Source: DASZVB01 sp036272055 (GTDB taxonomy: Bacteria; Myxococcota_A; Polyangia; Polyangiales; Polyangiaceae). From it: a stretch of DNA of 64,000 nt. The position numbers were made by a program, and so were the translations under genes. Where the stretch lies: NCBI GenBank assembly GCA_036272055.1, contig DATAZL010000090.1:53386-117385 (forward strand). The letters are read 5' to 3'. Position 1 is the first letter of the stretch; each line of letters starts with the position of its first letter. The notes beneath the pieces are model-generated. The model searched no databases. It saw only the letters and a list, made by a program, of their open reading frames with translations, and was not told where the DNA came from. Below are positions 10,024-19,577 of this stretch, in pieces.

Positions 10024-13000
10024 ATGCCCCCGGACTTCACTAAAATCCCCGCTCCCAACGACGGAGTGCCCGTGCAAATGCAAACGGATCTGGTCGCGCT
10101 CTGCGCCGAACTCGAACGACTCTTCGAGCTCGATGAGCTGAAAAAAATGAGCCGAGACGTCCTCGGCGTGGACTCGGATGCGCTCGGCGGAAACTCCGCC
10201 AAGGGCTCCTTCGTGAAGGCGCTCACCCAGCGCTGCCTCGAGTCGGACGCCGTCGTCGCGCTGTGCGACGCGATGGCCGCTGCTCGCGAGGACCTCGACC
10301 CACGAGTCGCGGAGCTTCGCTCGCACGGCCTGCGCAACGACGACGAACTCGAGCTCGGGGACGAGTTCGGGCCGTACCTCATCCTGAGGCGCCTCGGCCG
10401 CGGCCGTCTCGGCAGCGTCTACCTCGCGCGCCGCGATAGCGACGACGTGCGCCTCAAGGTGCTCCGTCGTGAGGCGACGTACGACCGTGTCGGTCTCCAG
10501 CGCTTCCTTGCGGCAAGCCGGCTGGTCGGATCCGTCGAGCACCCGAGCCTGCCCGGACCGGTGGACGCCGGCCAGATCGGTGGACGCTTCTACATCGCCC
10601 ATCGCAACGTCGAAGGGCAGACCCTCGCCGCCCGCGTCGCGAAGACCGGCGCCGTCCACATCGAAGAGGCGCGCACCCTGCTCCAGGGGATCCTCGACGC
10701 GCTCGGCGCGCTCCACACGGCCCGGCTCGTCCACGGCAGCCTGCGGCTCGAGAACGTCCTCGTCGGCACCGACCACGACGGCTCGGACGTCGTGCTGCTC
10801 CTCGACGCCGGCGCGTATCACCTGACCGCCGCGCCCGGCCCCGCCAACGGCCGTAGCGACCGTCTCGCGTCCATCGGCTCGTACAAGGCGATGTCGCCCG
10901 AGCAGATCGAGGGACGACTTCCGGACCCGAAGAGCGATCTCTACTCGTTCGGCGCCGTGCTCTACGAGCTGCTCACCGGGCGTCCGGTGTTCGAGGGCCA
11001 GAGCGCGGCAGAGGCGTTCATGGCGCACCTCACGCGAGAGCCGAAGCAGCCGAGCCGCGTGGCACCCGCGGGCTGGGCCGGGCACGACGTCGATGAGCTC
11101 GTCTCGCAGCTCCTCAGCAAGAGCCCGTCGTATCGCCCGATGGACGCGCAGACCGTCGCCGCCGCTCTCGACTCCCTCGGGACCGAGAGCGCGCCCGAAG
11201 AGCTCATCCCCGACGAGGAGCTCGAGGAGCGCGTGACCACCCTGCTCGGCGAGCCGACGAGCGCCGCCGCCGAGGAGCGTCTCTTCGCCGCTCTCCGTGA
11301 GGGCGGCAGCGTCGCACGGATCGCCGAGGCGTTCCGGCTCGCGGCCAACATGCTGCACGCCGACGCGGGCCCCGAGCAGCTCGGCGGCCTCGAGCGGCTG
11401 CTCGGCAGAGCCGCGAAGCTCTACGGGACGAACCTGAAAGATCCGGAGTCCGCCGAGCCGCTCTATGCGCGCCTCGCGGAGCTCAAGCCGGACGACGCCG
11501 AGGTGGCCCGTCAGCTCGAGAAGCTCCGCCGTCACCTCGGCAAGCACGAGGAGATCGTGGAAGCGCTCCTCGCGCGGACCGAGGCCGAGGACGACGGCGC
11601 GAAGAAGGCCGCGCTGTGGTCGCAGATCGGCCGCATCTACGTGAACGACCTGCACGATCCCGAGCAGGGTCTCGTCGCGTTCACCCAGAGCTACCTGCAA
11701 GATCCGACGCCCGCCGCGGCGCACGAGGTGGAGCGCCACGCAAAGTCGGGCGCCGCCTGGGAAGAAGTGCTGTCCACCGCCGCAGAGGCGGAGGACGACG
11801 AGGAGCGTTCGCCCGAGTCGCAGCAGGCGCTGCTCCTCCAGCTCGCGCGCTGGCACGAGTCCAAGCTCGCGCGCTCGGACCTCGCGCTCCCCTACTACTC
11901 CAAGGTGCTCGCGCTCGACCCGACCCACGACGCCGCGCTCGACGGCGTGTCGAACGTGTACCGGAAAGCCGGGCAATGGAGCGAGCTCGGCTCGACGCTC
12001 CTCGTGCGCGCCGACGCGCCGAAGACGTCGTCGGCAGCGGCCCGCGACCTGCGCGTGGAGGCCGCGGAGATCCTCGAGACGAAGCTCGGCGCGACCGACG
12101 CGGCGCGCGAGCTCTACGAGCGCGTCCTCGAGGACGATCCGACTCACAGCAAGGCGGGCGAGGCCCTCGTCGGCATGTACGAGAAGGCCGGCGACTTCCC
12201 GCGCTTCGTGAAGGCGCTCGAGGCGCGCGCGAGCGCGTTCAAGGGCGCGGAGCGGAGCACCGCCCTCTTCCGGATCGCCGAGGCGACCGAGCTCTACCTG
12301 AAGGACCTGCCGGAAGCGATCCGCCGCTACGAGCTCGTCACCGCCGACGACCCGAAGCACGTCGGAGCGCTCCAGGGTCTCGACCGTTGCTACAGCCAGG
12401 CCGGGCGCTTCCGCGACCTGGTGAAGAACCTCGAGCAGCAGATCGCCGTCGCCGCGACGCCCCGCCAGAAGATCACTCTCTGGGAGCGCATCGCGTCGGT
12501 GTGGGACGAGGAGTTCCTCGACCACGGCAAGGCCGCCGAGGCGTGGGAGAACGTCCTCGATCTCGACGCCGAGAACGACTCCGCCCTCACGAACCTGGCG
12601 CGTCACTACCGTGCGCTCGAGCGCTGGAACGAGCTCGTGCTCATCTATGAGCGTCACCTCGAGCTTCTCCGCAACGATCGGATGCGGCAGATCGAGAAGG
12701 CGCTCGGCCTCGGACGGGTGCTCGCCGAGGGTCTCCGGGTTCCGGAGCGCGCGATCGCGGCCTACGAGCGCGCTCTCTCACTCGACCCCGGTAACTCCGA
12801 GGCGCTCGAGGCGCTCGCACGCCTGCGCGTGAACACCGGCGAGACGTCGGGTGCCGTCAGCGCCATCGAGCAGCTCGCCCACAACGCGCACTCCGGAGCC
12901 GAGCGCGCCGAGCACTTCATCCGCGCCGCCCAGCTCCTCGAGGCACGCGGCGATCAGGACGCCGCGATCGAGCGCTACAAGCTCGCCGTCGAGGCGAACC

Positions 13001-15402
13001 CGAAGGACCGCTCCGCGCCGCTCATCCTCCGCGCCGCTTACGTCGCGCGCGGCGACGTGAACGCCGCCGCAGAGCTCCTCGAGCAGGAGATCAAGCAGAC
13101 CGAGGGCGAGAGCACGCGCGCGAAGCTCGCCGGCGAGATGGCCGCGCTCTGCCGTGACCGGCTGAAGAACGACACCCGCGCCGAGTCGTGGGCGAAGATC
13201 GCGCTCGGTCTCGACCCGACGAACCTCGACTCGCTCCGCGTCATGGGCGAGGTCGCGTTCGACGCGAGCCACTTCGTCGAGGCGGAGCGATACTTCGAGC
13301 AGGTCGCGAACCGCACCGACGCGCTGTCACAGGCGGACGCGGTCCGCGTGCTGCGCGCCTACTCGGAGTGCCTCGAGAAGAGCGACTCCAAGGGCAAGGC
13401 GCTCGAGGTCGCCGAGCATCTCCTCAAGGTCGCGCCCGACGCGCCCGACGTCATCTCGCGCGTCTCCGAGCTCGTCTTCGAGCACGGCGAGCCGCAGAGC
13501 TCGTTCGAGCTCCACTGGCAGCTCAAGTACAAGGTACCGGAGGACGCTAGCGATCACTTCCACGCGACCATCGCGTATCGCCTCGGCGAGTCGGCCCGGC
13601 GCGTCGGCGATCTCGGCGCCGCGGAAGCTCCGCTCGAGGAAGCCGCGTCGCTCGAGCCCGGCTCGACGCTCGCGCTGAAGTCCCTCGTCCAGCTCTACCT
13701 CACGCGCGAGAGCTACGATCTCGCGATCCGCACCCTGTACCGCCAGCTCGAGAACGAGACCGGCGACGCGCGCGCCCAGGTGATGCTCGACATCGGCGAC
13801 ATCGCCGCCGACAAGCTCCACGACCCCTCCTACGCCGCGAAGAGCTACCTCTCCGCGCTCGGGGAGCGGCCGAACGACCGCCGCGTGCTCACGAAGCTGA
13901 TGCAGCTCTACAGCGCCGAGAAGGACTGGGATCGCCTGGTCAAGGTCGTGCTGAAGCTCGCCGACTTCGTCGACGACGTGAAGCAGAAGGCAAAGTACCT
14001 GCACACCGCCGGCCGCATCGCGTGGAAGGAGATGGGCGACCCGAAGCTCGGGAGCCAGCTCCTCGCGAACGCCCTCGAGCTCGATCCCGAGAACGAGAAC
14101 GTCGTGAAGGACGGCGTCGACGTGCACACCGCCGCGAACAACGCCGAGGCGCTGAAGGAGACCCTGAAGCGCCAGGTGAAGATCGCCTCCGACGCCGGAG
14201 ATCACGCGCAGATGCTGCGCTCCCTGACGACCCTCGCGGACGTCTACCTGCGCCGCTTCAAGCGCCTCGATCAGGCGATCGCGGTATACGAGGCAGCGGA
14301 GGAGATCGAGCCCGACAACGTCGAGCGAAAAGAGCTCCTCGCGAAGCTCTACGCCTCGGACGCGACGCGCTACCGCGACAAGGCCGTCCAGATGCAGGCC
14401 GCCATCCTGGCAGCGGATCCGTTCCGGCCCGACGCGCACAAGGCGCTCCGCAAGCTGCACACCGACGCGCAGCGCCCGGACGCGGCGTGGTGCTGCTGCC
14501 AGGCGCTCTACGTGCTCGGTCAGGCCGACAAGGACGAAGAGCGCTTCTATCTCCGCATGCGCAACGAGGAGGGCATCTCCGCGAAGGCGCGCCTCACGGA
14601 GCCCGACTTCCACGCCGCGCTCGTCCACAAGGACGCCGACCCGCTCCTCAGCGCGCTCTTCACCGTCATCCAGCCGGCCGTCATGGCCGCACGCTCGAAG
14701 ACCCTTCCGCAGCTCGGCTACGGGCCCGAGCTCCTCATCGACACCTCGCATGGTCAGTTCGCGTCGGCGCAGGTCATCCCCTACGTCGCGGACGTGCTCG
14801 GGATGCCCTGCCCGCCCCTCTTCCAGAACCCGGAAGATCTCGGCGAGCTGTCGTTCCTGCACGCCCAGCATCCGTCGATCGTCGTCGGGACCTCGGTCAT
14901 CGGCGTCGCGCTGCCGGTGCAGACCGTCGCGTTCATGGCAGGACGGCACCTGACGTATTACCGGCAGGGTCTCTACGTGCGGCAGCTCGTGCCGACCACG
15001 ACGGGGCTCAAGGCGTGGCTCTTCGCCGCCATGCGCCTCATGACGCCCCAGTTCCCGATCCCGCCGGACATCCAGGGGCCCGTCCAGGAAGCGCTCGGCG
15101 CGCTCGATCACGTCGTGACCGGGCCGCAGCGCGATCACCTGGCCCGCGTCGTCTCGAAGCTCGTCCAGGAAGGGACGGGCCTCGATCTACGCAAATGGGT
15201 CAGCGGCGTCGATCTGACGGTGGATCGCGCCGGATTGCTGATGAGCGACGATCTCGCGACCGCCGTCGAGGTGATCCGCGCCGCCGATCCGGCGTCGAGC
15301 TCGGTGCCGCAAGAGACCCGCGTCGAGGAGATCTACAAGTACGCCGTGAGCGAGCAGTACTTCGCGGCGCGCAAGGCCCTCGGCATCGCGATCGGCAGCT
15401 GA
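10024..15402 (+). CDS. giant pseudokinase-like / TPR protein
   Basis: About 1792 residues from the ATG at 10024; a GTG at 9979 and an ATG at 10078 (GGAG 11 nt upstream) are alternatives. Residues about 116-390 have a Ser/Thr kinase fold: Gly loop LGRGRLGSVYLA, Lys145 in RLKVLRR, and SDLYSFGAVLYELLTG. The catalytic loop reads HGSLRLENVL (237-246), with Ser239 where the catalytic Asp should be, and DFG is DAG (261-263), so it is probably a pseudokinase or an atypical kinase. Residues about 420-1500 are a long superhelix of TPR-like repeats (A-x-ELYERVLEDDPTH and similar). The last 300 residues form a domain I do not recognise. It looks like a cytoplasmic scaffold; it is monocistronic and followed by a palindromic repeat cluster. 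Confidence 0.88.
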   Translation: MPPDFTKIPAPNDGVPVQMQTDLVALCAELERLFELDELKKMSRDVLGVDSDALGGNSAKGSFVKALTQRCLESDAVVALCDAMAAAREDLDPRVAELRSHGLRNDDELELGDEFGPYLILRRLGRGRLGSVYLARRDSDDVRLKVLRREATYDRVGLQRFLAASRLVGSVEHPSLPGPVDAGQIGGRFYIAHRNVEGQTLAARVAKTGAVHIEEARTLLQGILDALGALHTARLVHGSLRLENVLVGTDHDGSDVVLLLDAGAYHLTAAPGPANGRSDRLASIGSYKAMSPEQIEGRLPDPKSDLYSFGAVLYELLTGRPVFEGQSAAEAFMAHLTREPKQPSRVAPAGWAGHDVDELVSQLLSKSPSYRPMDAQTVAAALDSLGTESAPEELIPDEELEERVTTLLGEPTSAAAEERLFAALREGGSVARIAEAFRLAANMLHADAGPEQLGGLERLLGRAAKLYGTNLKDPESAEPLYARLAELKPDDAEVARQLEKLRRHLGKHEEIVEALLARTEAEDDGAKKAALWSQIGRIYVNDLHDPEQGLVAFTQSYLQDPTPAAAHEVERHAKSGAAWEEVLSTAAEAEDDEERSPESQQALLLQLARWHESKLARSDLALPYYSKVLALDPTHDAALDGVSNVYRKAGQWSELGSTLLVRADAPKTSSAAARDLRVEAAEILETKLGATDAARELYERVLEDDPTHSKAGEALVGMYEKAGDFPRFVKALEARASAFKGAERSTALFRIAEATELYLKDLPEAIRRYELVTADDPKHVGALQGLDRCYSQAGRFRDLVKNLEQQIAVAATPRQKITLWERIASVWDEEFLDHGKAAEAWENVLDLDAENDSALTNLARHYRALERWNELVLIYERHLELLRNDRMRQIEKALGLGRVLAEGLRVPERAIAAYERALSLDPGNSEALEALARLRVNTGETSGAVSAIEQLAHNAHSGAERAEHFIRAAQLLEARGDQDAAIERYKLAVEANPKDRSAPLILRAAYVARGDVNAAAELLEQEIKQTEGESTRAKLAGEMAALCRDRLKNDTRAESWAKIALGLDPTNLDSLRVMGEVAFDASHFVEAERYFEQVANRTDALSQADAVRVLRAYSECLEKSDSKGKALEVAEHLLKVAPDAPDVISRVSELVFEHGEPQSSFELHWQLKYKVPEDASDHFHATIAYRLGESARRVGDLGAAEAPLEEAASLEPGSTLALKSLVQLYLTRESYDLAIRTLYRQLENETGDARAQVMLDIGDIAADKLHDPSYAAKSYLSALGERPNDRRVLTKLMQLYSAEKDWDRLVKVVLKLADFVDDVKQKAKYLHTAGRIAWKEMGDPKLGSQLLANALELDPENENVVKDGVDVHTAANNAEALKETLKRQVKIASDAGDHAQMLRSLTTLADVYLRRFKRLDQAIAVYEAAEEIEPDNVERKELLAKLYASDATRYRDKAVQMQAAILAADPFRPDAHKALRKLHTDAQRPDAAWCCCQALYVLGQADKDEERFYLRMRNEEGISAKARLTEPDFHAALVHKDADPLLSALFTVIQPAVMAARSKTLPQLGYGPELLIDTSHGQFASAQVIPYVADVLGMPCPPLFQNPEDLGELSFLHAQHPSIVVGTSVIGVALPVQTVAFMAGRHLTYYRQGLYVRQLVPTTTGLKAWLFAAMRLMTPQFPIPPDIQGPVQEALGALDHVVTGPQRDHLARVVSKLVQEGTGLDLRKWVSGVDLTVDRAGLLMSDDLATAVEVIRAADPASSSVPQETRVEEIYKYAVSEQYFAARKALGIAIGS

Positions 15403-15420
15403 GCACTCCGGCCCCGAAGC

Positions 15421-15657
15421 ACAAAAGATGCGAAGCTACGCGAGCGAAGCGAGCCCGCGAAGCGGCAGGGGGAACAGTTCGCCAAAGGCGAGCCGCAAAC
15501 ATGCGAAGCTACGCGAGCGAAGCGAGCCCGCGAAGCGGCGGGGGGAGCAGTTCGCCGAAGGCGAAGCTGCGGGGGGCCAAGGCCCCCCGTTACTTGAAGG
15601 CGGGGGGAGCAGTTCGCCGAAGGCGAAGCTGCGGGGGGCCAAGGCCCCCCTTTCCTG
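15421..15657. repeat. GC-rich palindromic repeat cluster (family copy 1)
   Basis: Two long direct copies and a partial third are built from the modules GCGAGCGAAGCGAGCCCGC, GGGGGGAGCAGTTCGCC and GAAGGCGAAGCTGCGGGG. Two near-perfect hairpins GGGGGGCCAAGGCCCCCC occur at 15571-15588 and 15633-15650; the second is followed by TTT, so it could terminate transcription of the pseudokinase gene. The same modules recur at 31083-31196 and, inverted, at 63799-64000. The cluster happens to be open in one frame, but its translation is low-complexity and does not belong to the downstream gene. Confidence 0.85.
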
Positions 15658-15667
15658 GGAGATCCGG

Positions 15668-17776
15668 GTGTTCGGGTGGGGAGCGATCCTCTGCGTGGCA
15701 TGTGGGAGCAGTAATGGGGGAGCCCTGAGCGGCGGTCACGGCGGCGGAACGTCACAGACGGACGCCGGCGTCGACGGCGGCGGCGCGAGCAACGGCGGCG
15801 GCGGGACGAGCAACGGCGGGCGCGGCGGCACCGGCGCAGGCGGCCGCGGCGGCACGGGCCAGAGCGAGGACGGCGGCGCGAACGACGGCACCGGCGGCGA
15901 CGTCGGGAACGACGAGGGCGGCATCGCGGCGAGGGACGGCGGCACGGACGGTGGAGACGGCGGCGCCGTGGACCGCGAGTGGCCACTCGTGTTGCCGGAC
16001 AAGGGCGTCTGTACGGTGGAGGGCTGGTGCTGGGCGGCTCCCACGCCGCTCGGCGATTCGCTGAGCGGCGTCTGGGGCGCAGGCCCGACCGACGTCTGGT
16101 TCGTCGGCCACGGCGAGACGGGTACCCTCGCGCACTACGACGGCACTGCGGTGCGCGGCTTGACGGGCCTCTCGACGGAGTGGGGCAGCGTCGTGACCGG
16201 CACCGGCGCGAACGACGTCTGGGTGCTCGGCGGGCCGCACGCGCTGCACTACGACGGCGCGGCGTTCACGCGGATGGACCCCGGTACGACCAAGCCGCTC
16301 CGCGCCGCGCACGCCGTCGACGCGAAGCTCGCGTTCGCGGTCGGCGACGCAGGGACGATCGTGAAGTGGGACGGCGTAGCGTGGGCCCCGTTCGGCAGCG
16401 GCACGACCGACGATCTCACGGCGGTGTGGGCCTTCGGCGAGGACGACGTGTGGGTCGCCGGCACCAACGCCTATCACTGGAACGGAACCGGATGGGGCTC
16501 CGCCGGCGCCTGCGTCGCGTTCTGGGGCGACGCCGCGAACGACCTCTTCTGCATCCGCGGCGGCGTCGCGCTCGCGCGCTTCGACGGCACCAAGTGGACC
16601 GACGTCGGGGCCATCGGCACGACGCCCGTGCGCGGCCTCTGGGGCACGGGCCCGAACGACGTGATGGTCCTCTCGCGCGACGTCACGTACCGCTACGACG
16701 GCAAGACGTTCGCCGTTGCCGCCGCCGCGGGAGGCGTCGCCTACGACGACTCGTCGCCGCACGGCGTGGGGCTCTGGGGTTCGTCGGCGAGCGCCTATTT
16801 CGCGGCAGGGCCGCGCGTCGACGGCGCGCCGGGCTCGCTCTTTCGCTTCGACGGCACGGCGTGGAGCGCCTTCGGTGAGAACCTCGCGCCGGCGACCGCG
16901 CCGTGCACGCACCAGAGCACGACGTTCGTCGGAACAGGCATCGCCTGGACGGCGTCGAGCGAGCCCGCGACCGGCAACAAGCTCGAGCGCTGGAACGGGA
17001 CGGCGTACACCGACTACTCGCCGGGGACGACCGAGCCGCTCCTCGCAATGGACGCGCTCTCCGCCGTCGACATCTGGGTCACCGCGGGAGGCGGCGACGT
17101 GACCCACTGGGACGGCACTGACTGGACGCCGTCGAACGTCGGCGCGACGACCGATCTGTCCGCCGTCTACGCCGCGTCGGCGACGAGCGTGTGGGCGGGC
17201 GGCGGTACCGGAAGCATCTTCGAATACGACGGCACGACGTGGAACGACCGCTCCGTGAAGATGAAGTCGCTCACCGCGCTCTTCGGCACGAGCCCGACCG
17301 ACGTGTGGGCGGTCGGTGACGTGACGTACCACCGTACGAAGGACTGGGACGCCGTCGAGCTACCGAAGGCGTGGCCACGGCTCGTCGCGCTGTGGGGCAC
17401 GGTCCCCGACAATCTCCGCGGCGTCGCGCTCTCCGCGGATTCGCCGGAGTCGTGCGCGACGGCCTGCGATCCGTCGTGCAAGGGCGCGGTGCTCGCGTGG
17501 GACGGCACGAGCTTCACCCTGCTCGCTGCCGGCGCGCCGGCGTGCGGCGACACGACGCGGCCGGTGTTCACGTCGTTCTACTCGCGTGGCCTGAGCGCGT
17601 GGGCGACCGACGGCAAGAGCGTCTATCACTGGGACGACACCGCGTGGACGCGGGAAGTGCTGCCCGGCGAGCCCGGGGACGTCGCCTGCGGCATCGCGAG
17701 CGACACTGCGGAGCTCCTGGTCGCGGGCCCCTACCCCGTGCTCCGGCAGAAGGCGCTCTCCGTGCTCAGCCCTTGA
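15668..17776 (+). CDS. Gly-linker beta-propeller lipoprotein
   Basis: About 702 residues from a GTG at 15668, chosen because it gives a short signal sequence ending in the lipobox LCVACGSS and lies just after the repeat cluster. Residues about 20-115 are a Gly/Asn/Ser-rich linker (GGGASNGGGGTSNGG). The rest consists of roughly ten repeats of the form W-G-x-G-P-x-D-V-W-x-V-G ... H-Y-D-G-x-x-W (for example GVWGAGPTDVWFVG and LFGTSPTDVWAVGD), a propeller type very common in myxobacterial surface lipoproteins of unknown role. Its end overlaps the convergent oxidoreductase gene by 11 bp. Confidence 0.85.
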   Translation: MFGWGAILCVACGSSNGGALSGGHGGGTSQTDAGVDGGGASNGGGGTSNGGRGGTGAGGRGGTGQSEDGGANDGTGGDVGNDEGGIAARDGGTDGGDGGAVDREWPLVLPDKGVCTVEGWCWAAPTPLGDSLSGVWGAGPTDVWFVGHGETGTLAHYDGTAVRGLTGLSTEWGSVVTGTGANDVWVLGGPHALHYDGAAFTRMDPGTTKPLRAAHAVDAKLAFAVGDAGTIVKWDGVAWAPFGSGTTDDLTAVWAFGEDDVWVAGTNAYHWNGTGWGSAGACVAFWGDAANDLFCIRGGVALARFDGTKWTDVGAIGTTPVRGLWGTGPNDVMVLSRDVTYRYDGKTFAVAAAAGGVAYDDSSPHGVGLWGSSASAYFAAGPRVDGAPGSLFRFDGTAWSAFGENLAPATAPCTHQSTTFVGTGIAWTASSEPATGNKLERWNGTAYTDYSPGTTEPLLAMDALSAVDIWVTAGGGDVTHWDGTDWTPSNVGATTDLSAVYAASATSVWAGGGTGSIFEYDGTTWNDRSVKMKSLTALFGTSPTDVWAVGDVTYHRTKDWDAVELPKAWPRLVALWGTVPDNLRGVALSADSPESCATACDPSCKGAVLAWDGTSFTLLAAGAPACGDTTRPVFTSFYSRGLSAWATDGKSVYHWDDTAWTREVLPGEPGDVACGIASDTAELLVAGPYPVLRQKALSVLSP

Positions 17777-19337
17777 CGGCCGCGGGCACGGCGAGCTCGC
17801 GGAGCACGCGGCGCGCGGCGATGTAGCCGGCGGCGCCGATGACCGACCCTGCCGGGTGACACGCCGCGCTCGCCGAGAAGAGCCCGCCGAGCGGCACGGC
17901 GACCGGTAGCCGGTCGTCGAACCCGAACGAGTTGTCGACGTGATGGATGTGCCCGTAGCTCATCCCGAAGTACTGCTCGATGGCCTTCGGGTGCAGCGTG
18001 AAGCGATCGACGACGAGATCCGACGTGCCCGGCGCGAACCGATCGCAGATCGAGAGCAGGTGCGTGACGTAGCGCTCTTCTTCCGCTTCCCACGTGCTGC
18101 CGGCGATCTCGTTCGGCACCCACTGCACGAAGAGCGCGGAGCTGTGCCGCCCCTCGGCATCCTGCAGCGACGGATCGACCGCGGTGTGGATGTACCACTC
18201 GATGGTCGGGCGCTCCGGGAGCTGCCCGGCTTGCGCTTGCCGGAACGCGCGCACGAGCTCCCCGAGCACGTCCTCTTCCGGAAGGAGATGGATGGTGGTG
18301 CGGTGCTGGCCGATCGGCTCGGGAAGGCACGTGAACTTCGGCAGCGCGGACAGCGCGAGGTTCACCTTCATCGTCATGCCCGGCCGCACGTAGCCGTCGA
18401 GGCGCGCGTTGTAGCCGCCCGGAAGTGCGTCGCGGCCGACGAGCTTGCGCATCTGGAACGGATCGGCACCGACCACGACGGCGCGGGCCCCGAGCTCGCG
18501 CCCGTCCTCGAGGAGCACGCCTTCGACGCTCCCATCACGCACGAGGATGCGCTCGACGGGCGCGGACGTCTCGAGCTCGACGCCGTGCATGTGAGCGACG
18601 CGGGCGAGCTCCGCCGTGACGGCTCCCATGCCGCCCTTCACGATCATCCACGTGCCGTCACTCCCCGGGAGCCGGCACATGTTGTGGACGAGGAAATTCA
18701 TTCCCGTCCCCGGCATGTCCCACGTCGCCGAGAGCCCGGAGAAGCCGTCGGTGACGGCGTACATCGCCTGGAGGAGCTCGCTCTCGAACCCGAAGCGCGC
18801 GAGGTAGTCCCGGATCGGCTTGCGACACAGGTCGACGAACGCTTGCCGGAGCTCCGGGCGGACGTACCGCTCGGCGGTGCCTTCGATCGACTCCGGTTCG
18901 CGAAGCCAGGTCGGAGCAATGTCGTCCCGTAGCTGCGAGAGCTCGTGATCGAGCGCGTCACGAGCCCTGAGATCCGCCTCGGAGAAAAACGAGAGGAGCT
19001 GCCTCCGCGTCTGCTCTCTGTCCGAGCCGAGGAGCAAGTGAGATTTGCCGGTGGACGGTACGAAGTAATGCGGGTCGCGTCGCAGGAGCGAGAGCGACAG
19101 CCCGAGGTCGTCGATGAGCTCGGGGGGCATGAGCCCGAGTAGATAAGCGCCGGTCGAGGTTCGCAGGCCGGGCGCCCTTCCGAACGGGGCTTCCGTACGA
19201 ACGGCGCCTCCCAGAGCAGCACGCGCCTCGACGACTTTCACTCGTAGACCGGACCGACCCAGCATGGCTGCCGCCACGAGGCCATTGTGGCCCCCGCCGA
19301 CGACCACCACATCGAAGGCCCGTGCGTCAGCTGTCAT
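17766..19337 (-). CDS. phytoene-desaturase-like FAD-dependent oxidoreductase
   Basis: 523 residues from the ATG at 19337. The Rossmann dinucleotide motif VVVVGGGHNGLVAAAML is at residues 10-26, followed by the acidic residue of VVEARAALGG. The C-terminal GMSYGHIHHVDNSFG and LFSASAACHPAGSVIGAAGYIAA match the COG1233/pyridine nucleotide-disulphide group that includes carotenoid desaturases and PYROXD2-like proteins. No other carotenoid gene is close, so the substrate is open. It is convergent with the propeller lipoprotein and divergent from the diguanylate cyclase gene. Confidence 0.88.
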   Translation of the reverse strand: MTADARAFDVVVVGGGHNGLVAAAMLGRSGLRVKVVEARAALGGAVRTEAPFGRAPGLRTSTGAYLLGLMPPELIDDLGLSLSLLRRDPHYFVPSTGKSHLLLGSDREQTRRQLLSFFSEADLRARDALDHELSQLRDDIAPTWLREPESIEGTAERYVRPELRQAFVDLCRKPIRDYLARFGFESELLQAMYAVTDGFSGLSATWDMPGTGMNFLVHNMCRLPGSDGTWMIVKGGMGAVTAELARVAHMHGVELETSAPVERILVRDGSVEGVLLEDGRELGARAVVVGADPFQMRKLVGRDALPGGYNARLDGYVRPGMTMKVNLALSALPKFTCLPEPIGQHRTTIHLLPEEDVLGELVRAFRQAQAGQLPERPTIEWYIHTAVDPSLQDAEGRHSSALFVQWVPNEIAGSTWEAEEERYVTHLLSICDRFAPGTSDLVVDRFTLHPKAIEQYFGMSYGHIHHVDNSFGFDDRLPVAVPLGGLFSASAACHPAGSVIGAAGYIAARRVLRELAVPAAVKG

Positions 19338-19577
19338 GCGCGCGACGAAGCTAGCACTCCTCGCGTCATTTCCCGACAAATGACGCGACGTGTGCCGAGG
19401 CCCGGAGGCGACTCGGGGGCCCATCGAGGCGAACCGGAAGTATGCAGGTGAGTGTGGCAGGTGCGCCCAGGGACGGAGGTATTCTGGGTGGGAAGTACCA
19501 GCCGCGTTCGTCTCGACTTTCGGTCCCGCTCCGGGGATTATCAAGCTGAGGGACTTTAAAGGGAGTTGTCTGACTCG

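Noticed and set aside
9949..12657. 902-residue minus-strand frame opposite the pseudokinase gene
   Set aside because: Product is Glu/Arg/Leu/Val-biased as expected from the complement of GC-rich coding DNA; no domain motifs.
13327..15138. 603-residue minus-strand frame
   Set aside because: Also an antisense shadow of the TPR region; no motif and no ribosome site.
15428..15667. N-terminal extension of the propeller lipoprotein
   Set aside because: This part is the dispersed repeat; the lipobox places the start at 15668.
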